DNA of 64,000 nucleotides from positions 16,107,989 to 16,171,988 of the forward strand of contig NC_049985.1 in the NCBI RefSeq assembly GCF_000003815.2, written 5' to 3'. The notes beneath the pieces were generated by a model that saw only the letters and a list, made by a program, of their open reading frames with translations, ran no database searches and was not told the DNA's origin. The translations under genes were made by a program, and so were the position numbers. This stretch comes from Branchiostoma floridae (Eukaryota; Chordata; Leptocardii; Amphioxiformes; Branchiostomatidae). Shown in pieces: positions 20,109-31,048 of the stretch; the stretch's first letter is position 1, and the number at the start of each line of letters is the position of its first letter.

Positions 20109-22636
20109 ATGGCGAACGATAATGCGAATAAAGATCTGATGTATGCCACCTTCAATGGCTCGGTTCAACGCGTTGAAGCATCATTGAAAGCTGGTAAGTC
20201 TAACCAAGACGTTGACTATTATTTCTTGATCTTTCTTCGAGTCGTGTGTTTCCGTGACATATACTGTATATAATGTAAATTATTGTATTTTCTGTTCCCA
20301 TAAGTATCATACTATCACAGTACGCGTGCAAAGCCCTCCAATAATTTAAAGATTCGGCTCCGGCTGTGTTTTTTTTTTGCGTGTTTTCATTATGAAATGG
20401 CGGGGCTTTCTATTTTGTCCTTTGTTTTTATTTGGCTCTCCTGAGTCCTGGACTCAATTTATTTTGTTAGTTCTTGCCGAGCGCCCCGCTAAGCTGGCCA
20501 CTGGAAGTGTAAACAGACCAGCATCTGTGCACAGTACCGTCTGTATTTAGAGTATTCCTGGGTTTGACCTCTCGCCGAGTTCAATTCCAGATTTTCCCGT
20601 CTATGTGGGCCTCATCATTTGTTGAGGACGTACTCTGCGTCTCGTCTATCGGACAATGCATGCTTGTTTGCAAGCAATTATAATGATAATCTGCAGCAGC
20701 ATGACGAAGAATTTTCCCGCCATTTTGAATTTTCGCGCAAGGGGTCACTGTTGGTCACGTGTGCACCGCAATGGAATCCTGCGCTGCGGATGTCCCGCGG
20801 CCGCGATACTCTGCCTCCTTGTCTGAAATAGTCTCTACCAGACTCCATAGGCTGATGGAGAAACCGTAGAAATGTACTCTTCTGGCCGGCTTACTCCTCT
20901 ATTTATTCCATATCTACTTGCGCGTAAATTCAAAATGGTGGGAAAATTCTAATCTCCAAGCAGATCTTGCTGTGGCAAATGGGAAGGACCACGGTGAATC
21001 TGATTTTAAACTAAATCACCAACCGTAGGTGCAGACATTGACTTCAATCAGCTTGGCCCTAGCTCTGGCTCATCTACAGCATTGTTCATGGCTTCCGCGA
21101 TGGGGCATGTGGATGTAGTGAGACTGCTGCTCCGCAAGGGGGCATCTGTGCAGAAGAGGGTTTTTCATAGAAACGCCCCTCTTCATGCTGCAGCCGCCGA
21201 AGGTAGGTCTGTGAATGCCACACTTACACCTAAATAAGGTTCGGTTCCACAAAAGTACGTAACCTCAATTTCTCCACCAGAAAGTCACAAGGGTCATCTT
21301 AACAAACATAAAACAGTATCAACCAGCTCAAACTCCGAGGACTCGAGCCCGCCGCTATAGAAGAAATCTCACCTTTGAGCCCCCAATTTCTCCTTATTCA
21401 ACCCGAAAGACCCAACACCTCAAATTCTTCCGCACGTCAACTAAACTGATTTCATAAAACGTCCTTGACCTGATGAATTTAACAAATTTTGACCAAAATT
21501 GGAAAGCTTAGACCCTACCTGCTCCTTCTGTTCTGACTAAAAATCTCTACCAGATGATTTTCAAGGATTTTACTTGGCACTATAATTATTAAAAAAAAAC
21601 ACTTCAATTTCCAGATCTTCGTGGCCTGGAGTCCAGCCTTGTTCGTTTTGGTCCGCTCCCGAAGTAGGGTAACTAATCTCCAAGCAGATCGTAGTGTAGC
21701 ATAAGATAGTGTGAAAAGCTGGCAGGGGAGTGAAGCCGACCTAGGAGTGTGTATATATGCTACCGGAGTATTACTTCGTGGAAGGCAACCTTTGCTTTAT
21801 ATGCATTTCTTTTGTCTCAAATCCAACCTAGGGTGGACAGAGATAGTGGAACTGTTGGTGCAGCATGGTGCAACATTAGACGTACGGGACGGCTTCCAGG
21901 ACACTCCACTCATGGGTGCCGCTGACAGCAACGAAGTCGGCACAGTTCGACGACTGATTGAGCTTGGAGCGAGACCTGACTTGACCGACGGTCTTAAAGC
22001 CTCGAGGCAAGTTCCACATCCATCCTTCCACCAGACTATCTATAGATTCAATGAATGACGAATGAATGATTATTTCTATGTTGACAAACTTTAAAGTAAA
22101 GCTGGGCTGACTCGTCGCCTTGTGTGCATGATGCATGTTTTGTACTGTTCCGGCAATTTCCCTAAAAAATGAGTCACACCTTTCACCACGTAGGTTTGGG
22201 ATAGACGACGAAAAACACTCTGTGTCAGAGAGTGTAAAGCTGCTACAAGAGGCGAGGAAGTCCAAGCTGCTGAGATGCTGCAACCCTAAGTGTGGCAAAC
22301 CTGGCTACAGGTAGGTTTTGCTGATGCACGTGGCTGATGACGGTTCAGCCACCGTCAGATATCTGATTTCCACTTCGTCTCGCTTTGTCATCCGTCCTAT
22401 GTGCAGATATTGTTCTTGACTCCAAAGAAAGTATATTTCTATGTCTTTGCTGTACAGCCTACAGAAGGAAATCAAATTAATTTTTGTTCTGAATTCTACA
22501 CAGTCCTCTAAATAGCTTGTGTCTCTACAGGAAAACCCTGAAGCTATGTGCCAGATGCAAGCTGACCCGCTACTGCAGCCGTGACTGTCAGATACAACAC
22601 TGGTCTGTCGGACACAAGAAGTGCTGTGGGCACTAA
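20109..22636 (+). CDS. ANK-MYND protein, gene A (218 aa)
   Basis: The five exons are 20109-20193, 21029-21202, 21832-22006, 22194-22310 and 22531-22636, with phases 1,1,2,2 and 657 nt in total. Exons 1-3 encode about four ankyrin repeats, for example GHVDVVRLLLRKGAS in exon 2 and TEIVELLVQHGATLDVRDG then TVRRLIELGARPDLTDG in exon 3. Exons 4-5 encode a MYND zinc finger: RCCNPKCGK, LCARCK, RYCSRDCQIQHW, GHKKCC. All expected Cys/His ligands are present. Ankyrin repeats and MYND fingers bind proteins, so an intracellular adaptor role is inferred; no signal peptide or membrane segment is seen. Intron 3 uses a GC donor (AG|GCAAGT). The C-terminus ends at CCGH, shorter than its paralogues. The closest family known to me is ANKMY2-like, but this protein is much shorter. 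Confidence 0.85.
20829..20970. mobile_element. MITE fragments in gene A intron 1
   Basis: GTCTCTACCAGACTCC (about 20832) matches the end of the TIR element at 28391-30805. TAATCTCCAAGCAGATC (about 20951) matches the CTCCAAGCAGA family. Only one arm of each was seen. Confidence 0.45.
21670..21760. mobile_element. CTCCAAGCAGA-family MITE fragment in gene A intron 2
   Basis: TAATCTCCAAGCAGATCGTA is followed by GCATAAGATAGTGTGAAAAG, the left half of the family consensus seen at 22929. The right half is eroded. Confidence 0.5.
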
Positions 22637-22928
22637 TTTGAAGGACCAACCCCCTTCCAAAATATGGTTTTGTTTATGGCAAATCGCAACCGAGCTTAAG
22701 TGCATTTTAACCAAGTCATTAAAGAATCCTCGGCCACTACTAGTCCCTCGACTTAAACCCAGCTTGGAGAATAAACACTTTTACAAGTTGGGCATCTTTT
22801 ACCCGTTTGCATGTTATTGCTTATCACTCCACACAAAGACCTGTTGATCACGCGTTGCCGCTACAGCCATATCAAATTTAGCATAAGAAAGTGGGATGTT
22901 TTTTAAGCCTTGGCTAAGACTAAACGAT

Positions 22929-23065
22929 TAATCTCCAAGCAGATCCTACGGTGCCATAAGATAGTTTTCAAAGCTGGCCAAGGAGTGTAGCCGGCCAAGG
23001 GAGTCAAACGGGCACCGGATGTTTGATACTATACATTACGCACCGTGGATCTGGTTCGAGATTAC
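22929..23065. mobile_element. CTCCAAGCAGA-family MITE, full copy
   Basis: TAATCTCCAAGCAGATCCTA opens and GGATCTGGTTCGAGATTA closes the element. Inside, AAAGCTGGCCAAGGAGTGTA is followed by GCCGGCCAAGGGAGTCAAAC. It is an almost exact inverted copy of 41883-42019. Confidence 0.7.
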
Positions 23066-23680
23066 TAAACGATGTGCTAGAATTGATGGTCACCTCTTCC
23101 TATTGTTTTCAGAGATATGAATCGCTCAAGGTATGAAAGTAAGAAGATCTTGATGTAAATGCCCCTTTGCGGTATTGCACACCTATGTGAAACAGAAACA
23201 CTTGACAGGAATTGTAGAAGATGTTTCCGTAACGGCTCCGATAAAAATCCGACACTAATAGATTCTTCTGTTTGTCACAAGTACGCCTTTTTATGTCTGT
23301 TTGTAGCACACTGTGGCCATTGGTCAGTCTTGTCAAGGATTGTGTACGCATGACAGTGCTCTCTTCATTTGTTTCAATGCATGTACATTGTACTAAGTGT
23401 CAAACGCGCAATAATGATGCTCTGTAGAGTCATTCCATGGTATCATCCCAACATCTAAGCGGCCATGTCTATTGATAAATAACCACTACTGTGCCAAGGA
23501 TAGCACTTCTACGTAATCAAATGCTGTTTATACCATGGATTATTGTAATAAAGTAACTTTTGGCTCATGAATATTATCATTTTTGCTCTTATGGATTGTA
23601 TGACATTTGGTGGAAGGGGCTTTGCACTGGGTCACTGAAACATTTCTTTAGCCGAGGAGGGCCATGGAATGTTTTAATGT
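23066..23680. other. Gene A 3' flank; no gene recognised
   Basis: The 3' flank just after gene A (GCGTTGCCGCTACAGCCATATCAAA near 22850) is shared with the 3' flanks of the paralogues (39890, 40550 and 46205), so the duplicated unit extends past the stop codon. Open frames here have no recognisable homology. Confidence 0.5.
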
Positions 23681-23683
23681 TTA

Positions 23684-24005
23684 AAGGGCACAACCCGCCG
23701 TACGTGCAATTTGTCGTATGTGTTTTTTTGGGAGGCCACGTCCGCCACGTTTTTCTGAAAACGTTCAGCTGTACAGGGCAGGCACGTCGCCCGTACTGGC
23801 ACGTACGGGTGGCGAATCCACAGCCCGTTGGCACACAAAGTTTTGCCTGCACGCAAAGTTCTACGGCGTGTCTGTGTGCTCCAAAATCCGTCGGATTCCC
23901 ACGAGTTTTTACGGAGGCGGCACTTACTACTTACGGATCCAAAAGATTGCCCACGTTTTGGCACGTAGACAGCACGTACTTGCAGGTACAGCGGGTTGTG
24001 CCCTT
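23684..24005. mobile_element. MITE with AAGGGCACAACCCGC ends
   Basis: AAGGGCACAACCCGCCGTAC at the left is inverted as GTACAGCGGGTTGTGCCCTT at the right. The interior is rich in CGTACG-type motifs, which create long open frames on both strands (for example 23560-24084). A related right end, GGCGGGTTATGCCCTTAGC, occurs at 32833-32851 in gene C intron 2. Confidence 0.7.
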
Positions 24006-24427
24006 AGCTTTAGCTGAAACAAGGAGGTTGAAAAAGGAGAAGACGAATCTGTCATCAGTGGGACTGGAATTTTCGAAAATATGATGTTTGATAAGAAGGA
24101 GGTCTACGGATATGTTCTGTATTTTCATTGTGTTCAAGTGATTGTTTTACACGGCATATGAAATTGTAGTTTCGTACTTGGATTAAGAAAAGGATTATTG
24201 TCGATAAGACAAACATTAATATTCTAGAGACCGACCAAAGTTGGGTCTCTAGACAAATATTCTAGATACCCAACTTTGCGAAAAGTCTGGTGCATTAGTG
24301 ACCATTAGTATCCCAAAATATCATCTATCAGAAAATAACACTCGCCTCTGGAGTGGAATGCCCCTTGAACAAGGTAATCGTATTATCATTATTATTATTT
24401 TTCTGAACTTGTGCATTCTCATTCTAC

Positions 24428-24533
24428 TAGCCTGTGTTTACACAATCTCTCGTTGACAGGGGTTACTGACCCCCTCCTAGGGCGGAGGCAACTGTAGAGC
24501 CAGCCGCTAGGGGCGCGATTTTAGTCAGGCTAG
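24428..24533. mobile_element. Short TAGCCTG element flanked by a 12-bp repeat
   Basis: The 106-bp block, bounded by TAGCCTGTG and GTCAGGCTAG, is flanked by TTCTCATTCTAC on both sides (24416-24427 and 24534-24545). It carries CCAGCCGCTAGGGGCGCGAT like the copy at 18281. A 12-bp duplication is long for a DNA transposon and could indicate retroposition. Confidence 0.6.
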
Positions 24534-24684
24534 TTCTCATTCTACAGCTCCTTTAGCAACAATTAACTGTTAATAAATAATCACCTTTGTGTCAAGACAG
24601 TCGCTTCTATACATTTTCAGTTTGATGGTGGACTACTAGTATTTTCTTCAAGCAGATGTTGGACAGAGAGATCGTTTACCTTCA

Positions 24685-24892
24685 TTAATCTCCAAGCAGA
24701 TTGGTGCAGTAAGATGGTGTCAAAGTTGGCCAAGGAGGGAATCTGCCATCACTAAAACAGGGAAGAGCAAGTGTTGCTGACCCCTCCTGACAAATCGCAG
24801 ATTCCCTTTGGCCGGCTATACTCCTTGGCCAGCTTTGATACTGTCTTATGGCACCTGTAAATCCAACAATCTCTCCATCTAACATCTGCTTG
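24685..24892. mobile_element. CTCCAAGCAGA-family MITE
   Basis: TAATCTCCAAGCAGATTGGT at the left and AACATCTGCTTGAAG at the right are inverted. The sub-terminal pair AAGTTGGCCAAGGAGGGAAT and TACTCCTTGGCCAGCTTTGA supports the assignment. Confidence 0.65.
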
Positions 24893-24894
24893 AA

Positions 24895-25000
24895 GAAAAA
24901 AAAACAATGTTCAAAAGTAGCTAAGATATCAGCCAAGTGCAAGTTACACACAAGTGTCTTTGCATATTTGTGCATCTAAAAGCAGGGATTGTGCTTAAAA
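24895..25000. promoter_or_regulatory. Orphan copy of ANK-MYND upstream sequence
   Basis: GCCAAGTGCAAG, CTTTGCATATTTGTGCATC and TAAAAGC occur in the same order as upstream of gene B (minus strand, about 31330-31270), gene C (about 31910-31990), gene D (about 42245-42315) and the 58.8-kb relic. No first exon follows, so this is a remnant of a duplicated promoter. No CACGTG was seen here. Confidence 0.4.
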
Positions 25001-25570
25001 ACATGTTTATTCCAAAAAAGCAAAGAGAATCAGATGATCGATTCTTAGGCTAATGTCAACTAATGGAAGAATGGAATACATGGCCTACAGTAGCGACTTG
25101 CTAGCATACATAAACAGGCATCCTTCTATCTTTTCCTGTTGGTATTTTGTCACATCAAAGGATAAATAAAGAGAGCACTGCAATAGACTAATAATGTAGA
25201 AGCACTAGGCTGTCTATAATAAACAATGAACATGTAGCAACATATGACCCATAGAAGCAAATTGCAAGGTGCCCTTGTATCCTTTCCTAGAGGAACATTT
25301 TTCAAAGACCTTTTACACTTCTAGACGATTGCTCCTTTTTGAAATTTGTGAGCAAGTAGATACTACCAGCAATACAAAGTTTCCAATCTGTGCTATATCT
25401 TCTAACATTAATGTTAACACAAATTTGTAACACTGATGTGGCTTTGAGACACATTCAACCGCCATACTTATATGGCATACATACATACACCGCTAATACT
25501 TATTAAGAAATACATTATAGCTATATGCTAAATGATTGGTAACATTCAGTTTGCTACTTTGTACTACATT

Positions 25571-28500
25571 TCATGTGGCTGTAGCTGTACTGACTGATTG
25601 ACTACATACATGACTCACACAAAAATGACAATCATTTTGTTTGTCATTTTCTACCAAGTACGCCATCGCTTTTTGCATGGGGTGTGGTTCCTCATCAATG
25701 TACTTGTCCCGTCCACAGCACTTCTTGTGTCCGACAGACCAGTGTTGTATCTGACAGTCACGGCTGCAGTAGCGGGTCAGCTTGCACCGGCCACACAGCT
25801 TCAGGGTTTTCCTACATAAGATAACAGATACAAATGTTGATCAGAGACTGGGTCAAAAGTAAATAAAAAAAGCATTTTGGTTTGTAAGAAGAAACTTAGA
25901 GAAATTTTCACCTAAGTAAAGCGAGGAAAGTTGTGTAAAGTGTCTTTCCCAAGAGCACAAGATCGGTAGCATGGCAGCTGGATTCGAACCTGAGACCTCT
26001 TGGTCCTGAGCCGAACATGCTGCCACTGCACTACGCGGTCCCACTGTCTTTATAAGACTCCTGATTTCAAGATTTGCAGACAAGATGAGAGAAGTATGGT
26101 AAGGAAAAATATAACAACGACGGAAGCATAACCAACAAAACCTACCTGTAGCCTGGTTTGCCACACTTAGGGTTGCAGCATCTCAACAGCTTAGTCTTCC
26201 TTGCCTCTTGTACCAGCTTTATACTCTCTTTTGCAGAGTTCCTCACCTCTGGTACCAGCTCAAAACTGTCTTCTGCAGAGTCATCTATCCCCAACCTAGT
26301 GAAAGGTGCGACTCATTTAGGGAACAAAATAAAGTGTTTTCTAGAGTACTTATGGTCTAGAAAGTTGTTAAATCATGTAGCGCACATATACGTTACACAG
26401 ACAGACCATCTCATACACACACAACGGTGGATAAAAACAAACACAAGTCGACAAGTCAGTCCAGCTACATTTAGAGACCTTATACCTCCTTGAAATATTG
26501 CAATTATGCAAATGACACATGTGGGACACATTCGAATTCTATCCTGGGAACACTACTTCAAACTCAGGACCTCTTGGGCCTGAGCCCAATGCGCTGCCCA
26601 TTATACCACGCGATCAACAAATGTCTAGAAACACAGATACACACACACACACACAGAGACAATGGCATACACATCCAAAATAATACCTCCATTTTTCATA
26701 TATTCATTCTAACATATTCTGATAGAAATGTGTAAAACTTACTTTCTGGCTATAGAACCATCGGTCAAATCAGGTCTTGCTCCAAACTCAATCAGTCGCT
26801 GAACTGTGTCGACATGGTTGTTGCCACATGCAGCCATGAGTGGAGTGTTCCTGAAGCTGTCCCGTACATCTAATGTTGCACCATGATGCACCAGTATTTC
26901 CACTACTTCTGTCTTCCCTAGGTTGGATTTGCGACACAAGAAATACATATCAAGGAAACGTTGCAGTTCACAATGTATTACGCAAAAAAAATCACATGTA
27001 GATGTACTAACACACGTCACAAATATAAGTTCCCATCATTCGATTCCAACAATTAAGTTGTTTTGCCATGTTTGTATTAAAGAAATTATGCAAATCAGTT
27101 TTACATTTGCATGTTTGCTTATTTACTTATTTATTTATTTACAGAAAGAGATCTGAGAGGTGTGGGTAACAGGATTAAACAACCTTTACAAGGCCTGGTA
27201 TCGGTTTCAACTTTGTCTCACCTGCCATGAATTACATGTGTTACATTTATGGAAAACAATGGAATGATAGAATTTCCTTATTGGTGATATAAATTAAGAA
27301 ACTGGTTTACATAATGTGCATATGATTATTATAAACATCATTCTTTTATTGAGTTATCCTCTTCGGAAATTGCTGACATAAATGCTCCTGCTACTAAGCT
27401 AACTCAAATTTATGTCACTGTGAACGTTTTGCAATGAAAAGTCGTATCGATTTCTGATTCGAACTTCAATCAGCGTACAACAGACAAGCCTTTTTTTACG
27501 AAGGAACCTTAGTCTAACCATTGGACGCTGCTTCATGAAGGGGAACCATGCCCCCCATGGTTCTCTTCACCACGGAGGCCCCCTTGCTGAGCAGCAGTCT
27601 CACTACATTTATATGCCCTCTGTGGCAAGCAACATACAAAGGCGTGCATGGTGGTAAGCTTGCATCATCACCTGGTCTCCAGTTCTCCAGTTGATCAAAG
27701 TCAATGTCTGCACCTGCGTTTGGTGGACCATGAATAAATAAAATTAATATCACAAGGAAAATTTCATCAATACTGTCCTTGATATTATTTTACAAGGAAG
27801 GAAGTCAGCACAAGAGTAAGCCTGGGCACCATCCTAGTTTTAGCATGGCTCCTTGCACTTGCTACCCTAAATAAATGAGGTAACAAGTCGACAAAAGCTT
27901 CACCTTCTGCATTGGTATTCCAGTGCTGATTCAATGGTCAAAGCCGCGGAACTCTCTTCAGCAAATTCACCCAGCCGTTCTTGAGTTATCTTGTTGACAG
28001 ACTAGTCGCTAGGGGGCCCAAACTTATGTCACTTATTTCTGAGCACAGGCACTATCCAATTCGTGACCATAGCATGTTCAGAGCACAAGATCTATCAAAA
28101 CCGGAAGTTGTGCTGCAGTACCAACGGAAGCAGCTTGGGGGCCCAAATTCTCATACTTTCCAGTTTTCATCACACCCCACTAACAGACCAATTATGAAAC
28201 CAATCCATCCAGCCGTTCTTGAGTTATCTTATTGACAGACAGACAGACAGATAGACCAAGGAGGTTTTAAAAAAAGGGATTTTTAACCTCCTTCAATGGA
28301 TAGACAAACGCTAGTGGAAAATATAACCTCCATCAGTCCATGAAATTTCATGGAGGTAATAAACTGAATAGACATTGATCGCCAGTCTGAGACTGTTTCT
28401 AGTCTCTACCAGACTCCGGATCGCTGGAAAATAGTAGAAATGGAACAAATAGAGAGGAATACTAGAAAGGCCGACATTTGCTTGGGAGCAAATACAGCAT

Positions 28501-31048
28501 ATTGCAATCCATCTTCATGTGCATGCCAATCCCAAATTTAACAATTTTTGATTGATGTACACCATAGGTGTGAATAGAGCCCTGTGGCTACATAACATAC
28601 GCACCTTCATACCAAATTTCAGACCATTTGGTTTTCATACATAGGTACAGGAGCCAAAACTTAACATTTTTAGTCCGTAAATGGCAAAAAATCCCAAAAT
28701 TCAACAATTTAAAGTATTGTATGCCCAAAGTGAAAATGAAGTACTGTGGGCACTTGCCAGACACACTTTCATGCCGAATTCCAGGTCATTAGGTTTTCAT
28801 ACAAGGGTATAGGAGCCAAAAGTATACATTTTTTGTCAAAAATAGCCGAAAAACCCAAAATGACTCATTTTTAAAGTGATCTATAAAGAAAGTGTTGATT
28901 GGACCCTGTGCTCATATGACCAATGCACCTATGTACCAAATTTCAAGTAATTAAGTTTTCATATAAGGGTATAGGAGCCAAAAATATACATTTTTAGTCA
29001 AAAATGGCCGAAAAACCCTAAAATAACTAATTTTTGGAGTAAACAATGAAAAAAGCGTTGATGGGGTTCTGTGGTCATATGTCAAACGCACCTATGTACC
29101 AAATTTCAGGTCATTTGGTTTTAATACAAGGGCATAGGAGCCAAAAATATACATTTCTAGTTAAAAATGGCCAAAAACCCTATAATAACTCATTTTTGAA
29201 GTGATCTATGAAGAAAGTGTTGATGGTTTTCTGTGCTCATATGTACAATGCACCTCTGTACCAAATTTCGGGTCATTAGCTTGTAATACCAGGGCACAGG
29301 GGCCCAAAATATACATATTTTGTCTAAAAATGACCAAAAACCCTAAATATCATAAATTCTAAGGCCTCTATCAAGAAAGTGAAAAAAACGTCTGGGGGTA
29401 TTTGCTATTTCTACCACCTTGCCTAATTTCAGCTCATTTGGCCCAAAAATGAAAAAGTTGAATCCATTTGAAGAATTTGACAGGAGAACCAAAGGAAAAA
29501 CTAGAAAGGCCGACATTTGCTTGGGAGCAAATACAGCATATTGCAATCCATCTTCATATGCATGCCAATCCCAAATTTAACAATTTTTGATTGATGTACA
29601 CCATAGGTGTGAATAGAGCCCTATGGCTACATAACATACGCACCTTCATACCAAATTTCAGACCATTTGGTTTTCATACATAGGTACAGGAGCCAAAACT
29701 TAACATTTTTAGTCCGTAAATGGCAAAAAATCCCAAAATTCAACAATTTAAAGTATTGTATGCCCAAAGTGAAAATGAAGTACTGTGGGCACTTGCCAGA
29801 CACACTTTCATGCCGAATTCCAGGTCATTAGGTTTTCATACAAGGGTATAGGAGCCAAAAGTATACATTTTTTGTCAAAAATAGCCGAAAAACCCAAAAT
29901 AACTCATTTTTAAAGTGATCTATAAAGAAAGTGTTGATTGGACCCTGTGCTCATATGTCCAATGCACCTATGTACCAAATTTCAGGTCATTAAGTTTTCA
30001 TATAAGGGTATAGGAGCCAAAAATATACATTTTTAGTCAAAAATGGCCAAAAACCCTAAAATAACTCATTTTTGGAGTAAACAATGAAAAAAGCGTTGAT
30101 GGGGTTCTGTGGTCATATGTCAAACGCACCTATGTACCAAATTTCTGGTCATTTGGTTTTAATACAAGGGCATAGGAGCCAAAAATATACATTTCTAGTC
30201 AAAAATGGCCAAAAACCCTAAAATAACTCATTTTTGAAGTGATCTATGAAGAAAGTGTTGATAGTTTTCTGTGCTCATATGTCCAATGCACCTCTGTACC
30301 AAATTTCTGGTCATTAGCTTGTAATACCAGGGCACAGGGGCCCAAAATATACATATTTTGTCTAAAAATGACCAAAAACCCTAAATATCATAAATTCTAA
30401 GGCCTCTATCAAGAAAGTGAAAAAAACGTCTGGGGGTATTTGCTATTTCTACCACCTTGCCAAATTTCAGCTCATTTGGCCCAAAAATGAAAAAGTTGAA
30501 TCCATTTGAAGAATTTGACAGGAGAAACTCAGGAAAAACAATATATTGCAATCCCATACTATGTATGGATTGCAATATAACAATATATTGCATCCATACT
30601 ATGTATGGATTGCAATATAATAACCGGCCAGGGAACAGGTCGCGATCGCGTGCTGTTCCCTNNNNNNNNNNNNNNNNNNNNNNNNNNNNNNNNNNNNNNN
30701 NNNNNNNNNNNNNNNNNNNNNNNNNNNNNNNNNNNNNNNNNNNNNNNNNNNNNNNNNNNNNACGATTTTTCCAGCGATCCGGAGTCTGGTAGAGACTAGA
30801 CTGTTTCCAGGGCAGGGCTTATACACTTAACTATGGCCAACATCCCCCAAAGAACATACGGCAGACCCCAGAGTTAGAACCTGACTGTTGGTAGGCTAAG
30901 GGGGGTGGGGGGTCCAGGCAAGGAGGTTTATCAAGCGATTCCAGCAGTTGACTTGGTTCGACTTACCAGCTGCCAATGCCACTTCAACGCCTTCAAGTGA
31001 GTCATTATCAGCCGCAGACAACAGAAATTCATTCACATTTTCCGCCAT
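25571..31048 (-). CDS. ANK-MYND protein, gene B (280 aa)
   Basis: The exons on the minus strand are 31048-30967, 27713-27519, 26917-26743, 26295-26146 and 25811-25571, in total 843 nt with phases 1,1,2,2. The protein starts MAENVNEFLLSAADNDSLEG. Exon 2 carries ADIDFDQ and GHINVVRLLLSKGAS, exon 3 TEVVEILVHHGATLDVRD and TVQRLIEFGARPDLTDG. Exons 4-5 encode the complete MYND finger (RCCNPKCGK, LCGRCK, RYCSRDCQIQHW, HKKCC) and a longer tail (DKYIDEEPHPMQKAMAYLVE). Exon 4 holds an internal 14-residue duplication (SAEDSFELVPEVRN next to SAKESIKLVQEARK). Intron 3 has a normal GTAAGT donor. Intron 2 has a weak GTTAGA donor. Intron 1 (3.25 kb) contains two tandem Helitron-like copies and an assembly gap, so the link to exon 1 relies on paralogue order. 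Confidence 0.8.
25972..26047 (-). mobile_element. tRNA-derived SINE in gene B intron 4
   Basis: On the minus strand, TAGTGCAGTGGCAGCATG (A-box region) and GGTTCGAATCC (perfect B box) are spaced as in a tRNA. A related copy is at 26558-26622. The arms do not form a convincing full cloverleaf, so I do not call a functional tRNA. Confidence 0.6.
26558..26622 (-). mobile_element. tRNA-derived SINE in gene B intron 3
   Basis: On the minus strand, GCGTGGTATAATGGGCAGCG and GGGCTCAGGCCCAAGAGGTC match the copy at 25972-26047. The B-box part is degraded (GAGTTTGAAG). Confidence 0.5.
27985..28275 (-). repeat. R1-family repeat with GACA tail, in gene B intron 1
   Basis: The reverse of the R1 family seen at 5-8 kb: CTAGGGGGCCC, AACCGGAAGTTG, GTACCAACGGAAGCAGC, and CCAGCCGTTCTTGAGTTATC twice. 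Each of the latter is followed by TTGACAGAC, the second by a (GACA)n run near 28235-28252. Confidence 0.6.
28462..29500 (-). mobile_element. Helitron-like element, tandem copy 1
   Basis: On the minus strand the 3' end is the hairpin ATTTGCTCCCAAGCAAAT, a 10-bp spacer GTCGGCCTTT, then CTAG (28462-28465) followed by T. The body is made of about six degenerate units of about 150 bp, each with ACCAAATTTCAGGTCATT and AGGAGCCAAAAATATACATT. The 5' end includes TTCTCCTGTCAAATTC. It is nearly identical to copy 2, which follows head to tail. Confidence 0.7.
29501..30537 (-). mobile_element. Helitron-like element, tandem copy 2
   Basis: This has the same 3' hairpin and CTAG end (29501-29504), fused directly to the 5' end of copy 1. 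The sequences differ at only scattered positions, so the tandem is recent. Tandem head-to-tail arrays are known for Helitrons. No Rep or helicase coding is present. Confidence 0.7.
30541..30661. repeat. Short inverted repeats next to the gap
   Basis: Two adjacent hairpins built on TTGCAATCC-ATAC-ATAG-TATGGATTGCAA occur at about 30545-30581 and 30583-30619. They are followed by AGGGAACAG...CTGTTCCCT (30630-30661), which abuts the N run. Confidence 0.65.
30662..30761. other. Assembly gap (100 N)
   Basis: One hundred Ns, a conventional placeholder of unknown true length. It lies within gene B intron 1, at the centre of the inverted-repeat element. Confidence 0.95.

Larger units (their letters stand above)
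28391..30805. mobile_element. TIR element hosting tandem Helitrons and an assembly gap
   Basis: TCTAGTCTCTACCAGACTCC plus GGATCGCTGGAAAA (28398-28431) is inverted as TTTTCCAGCGATCCGGAGTC plus TGGTAGAGACTAGACTG (30768-30803). The same end, in one orientation, is at 43408. The middle sequence CCGGCCAGGGAACAG at 30625 is also found in the 43.4-kb copy. So one older TIR element seems to have received the Helitron copies in its left half. The 100-N gap begins at a hairpin in its centre. Confidence 0.6.

Noticed and set aside
23560-24084. Open frame of 174 codons on the plus strand, with overlapping frames on the minus strand
   Set aside because: It lies across a MITE with AAGGGCACAACCCGC termini. 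Openness on both strands comes from the inverted, CG-rich repeat, and no domain is seen.
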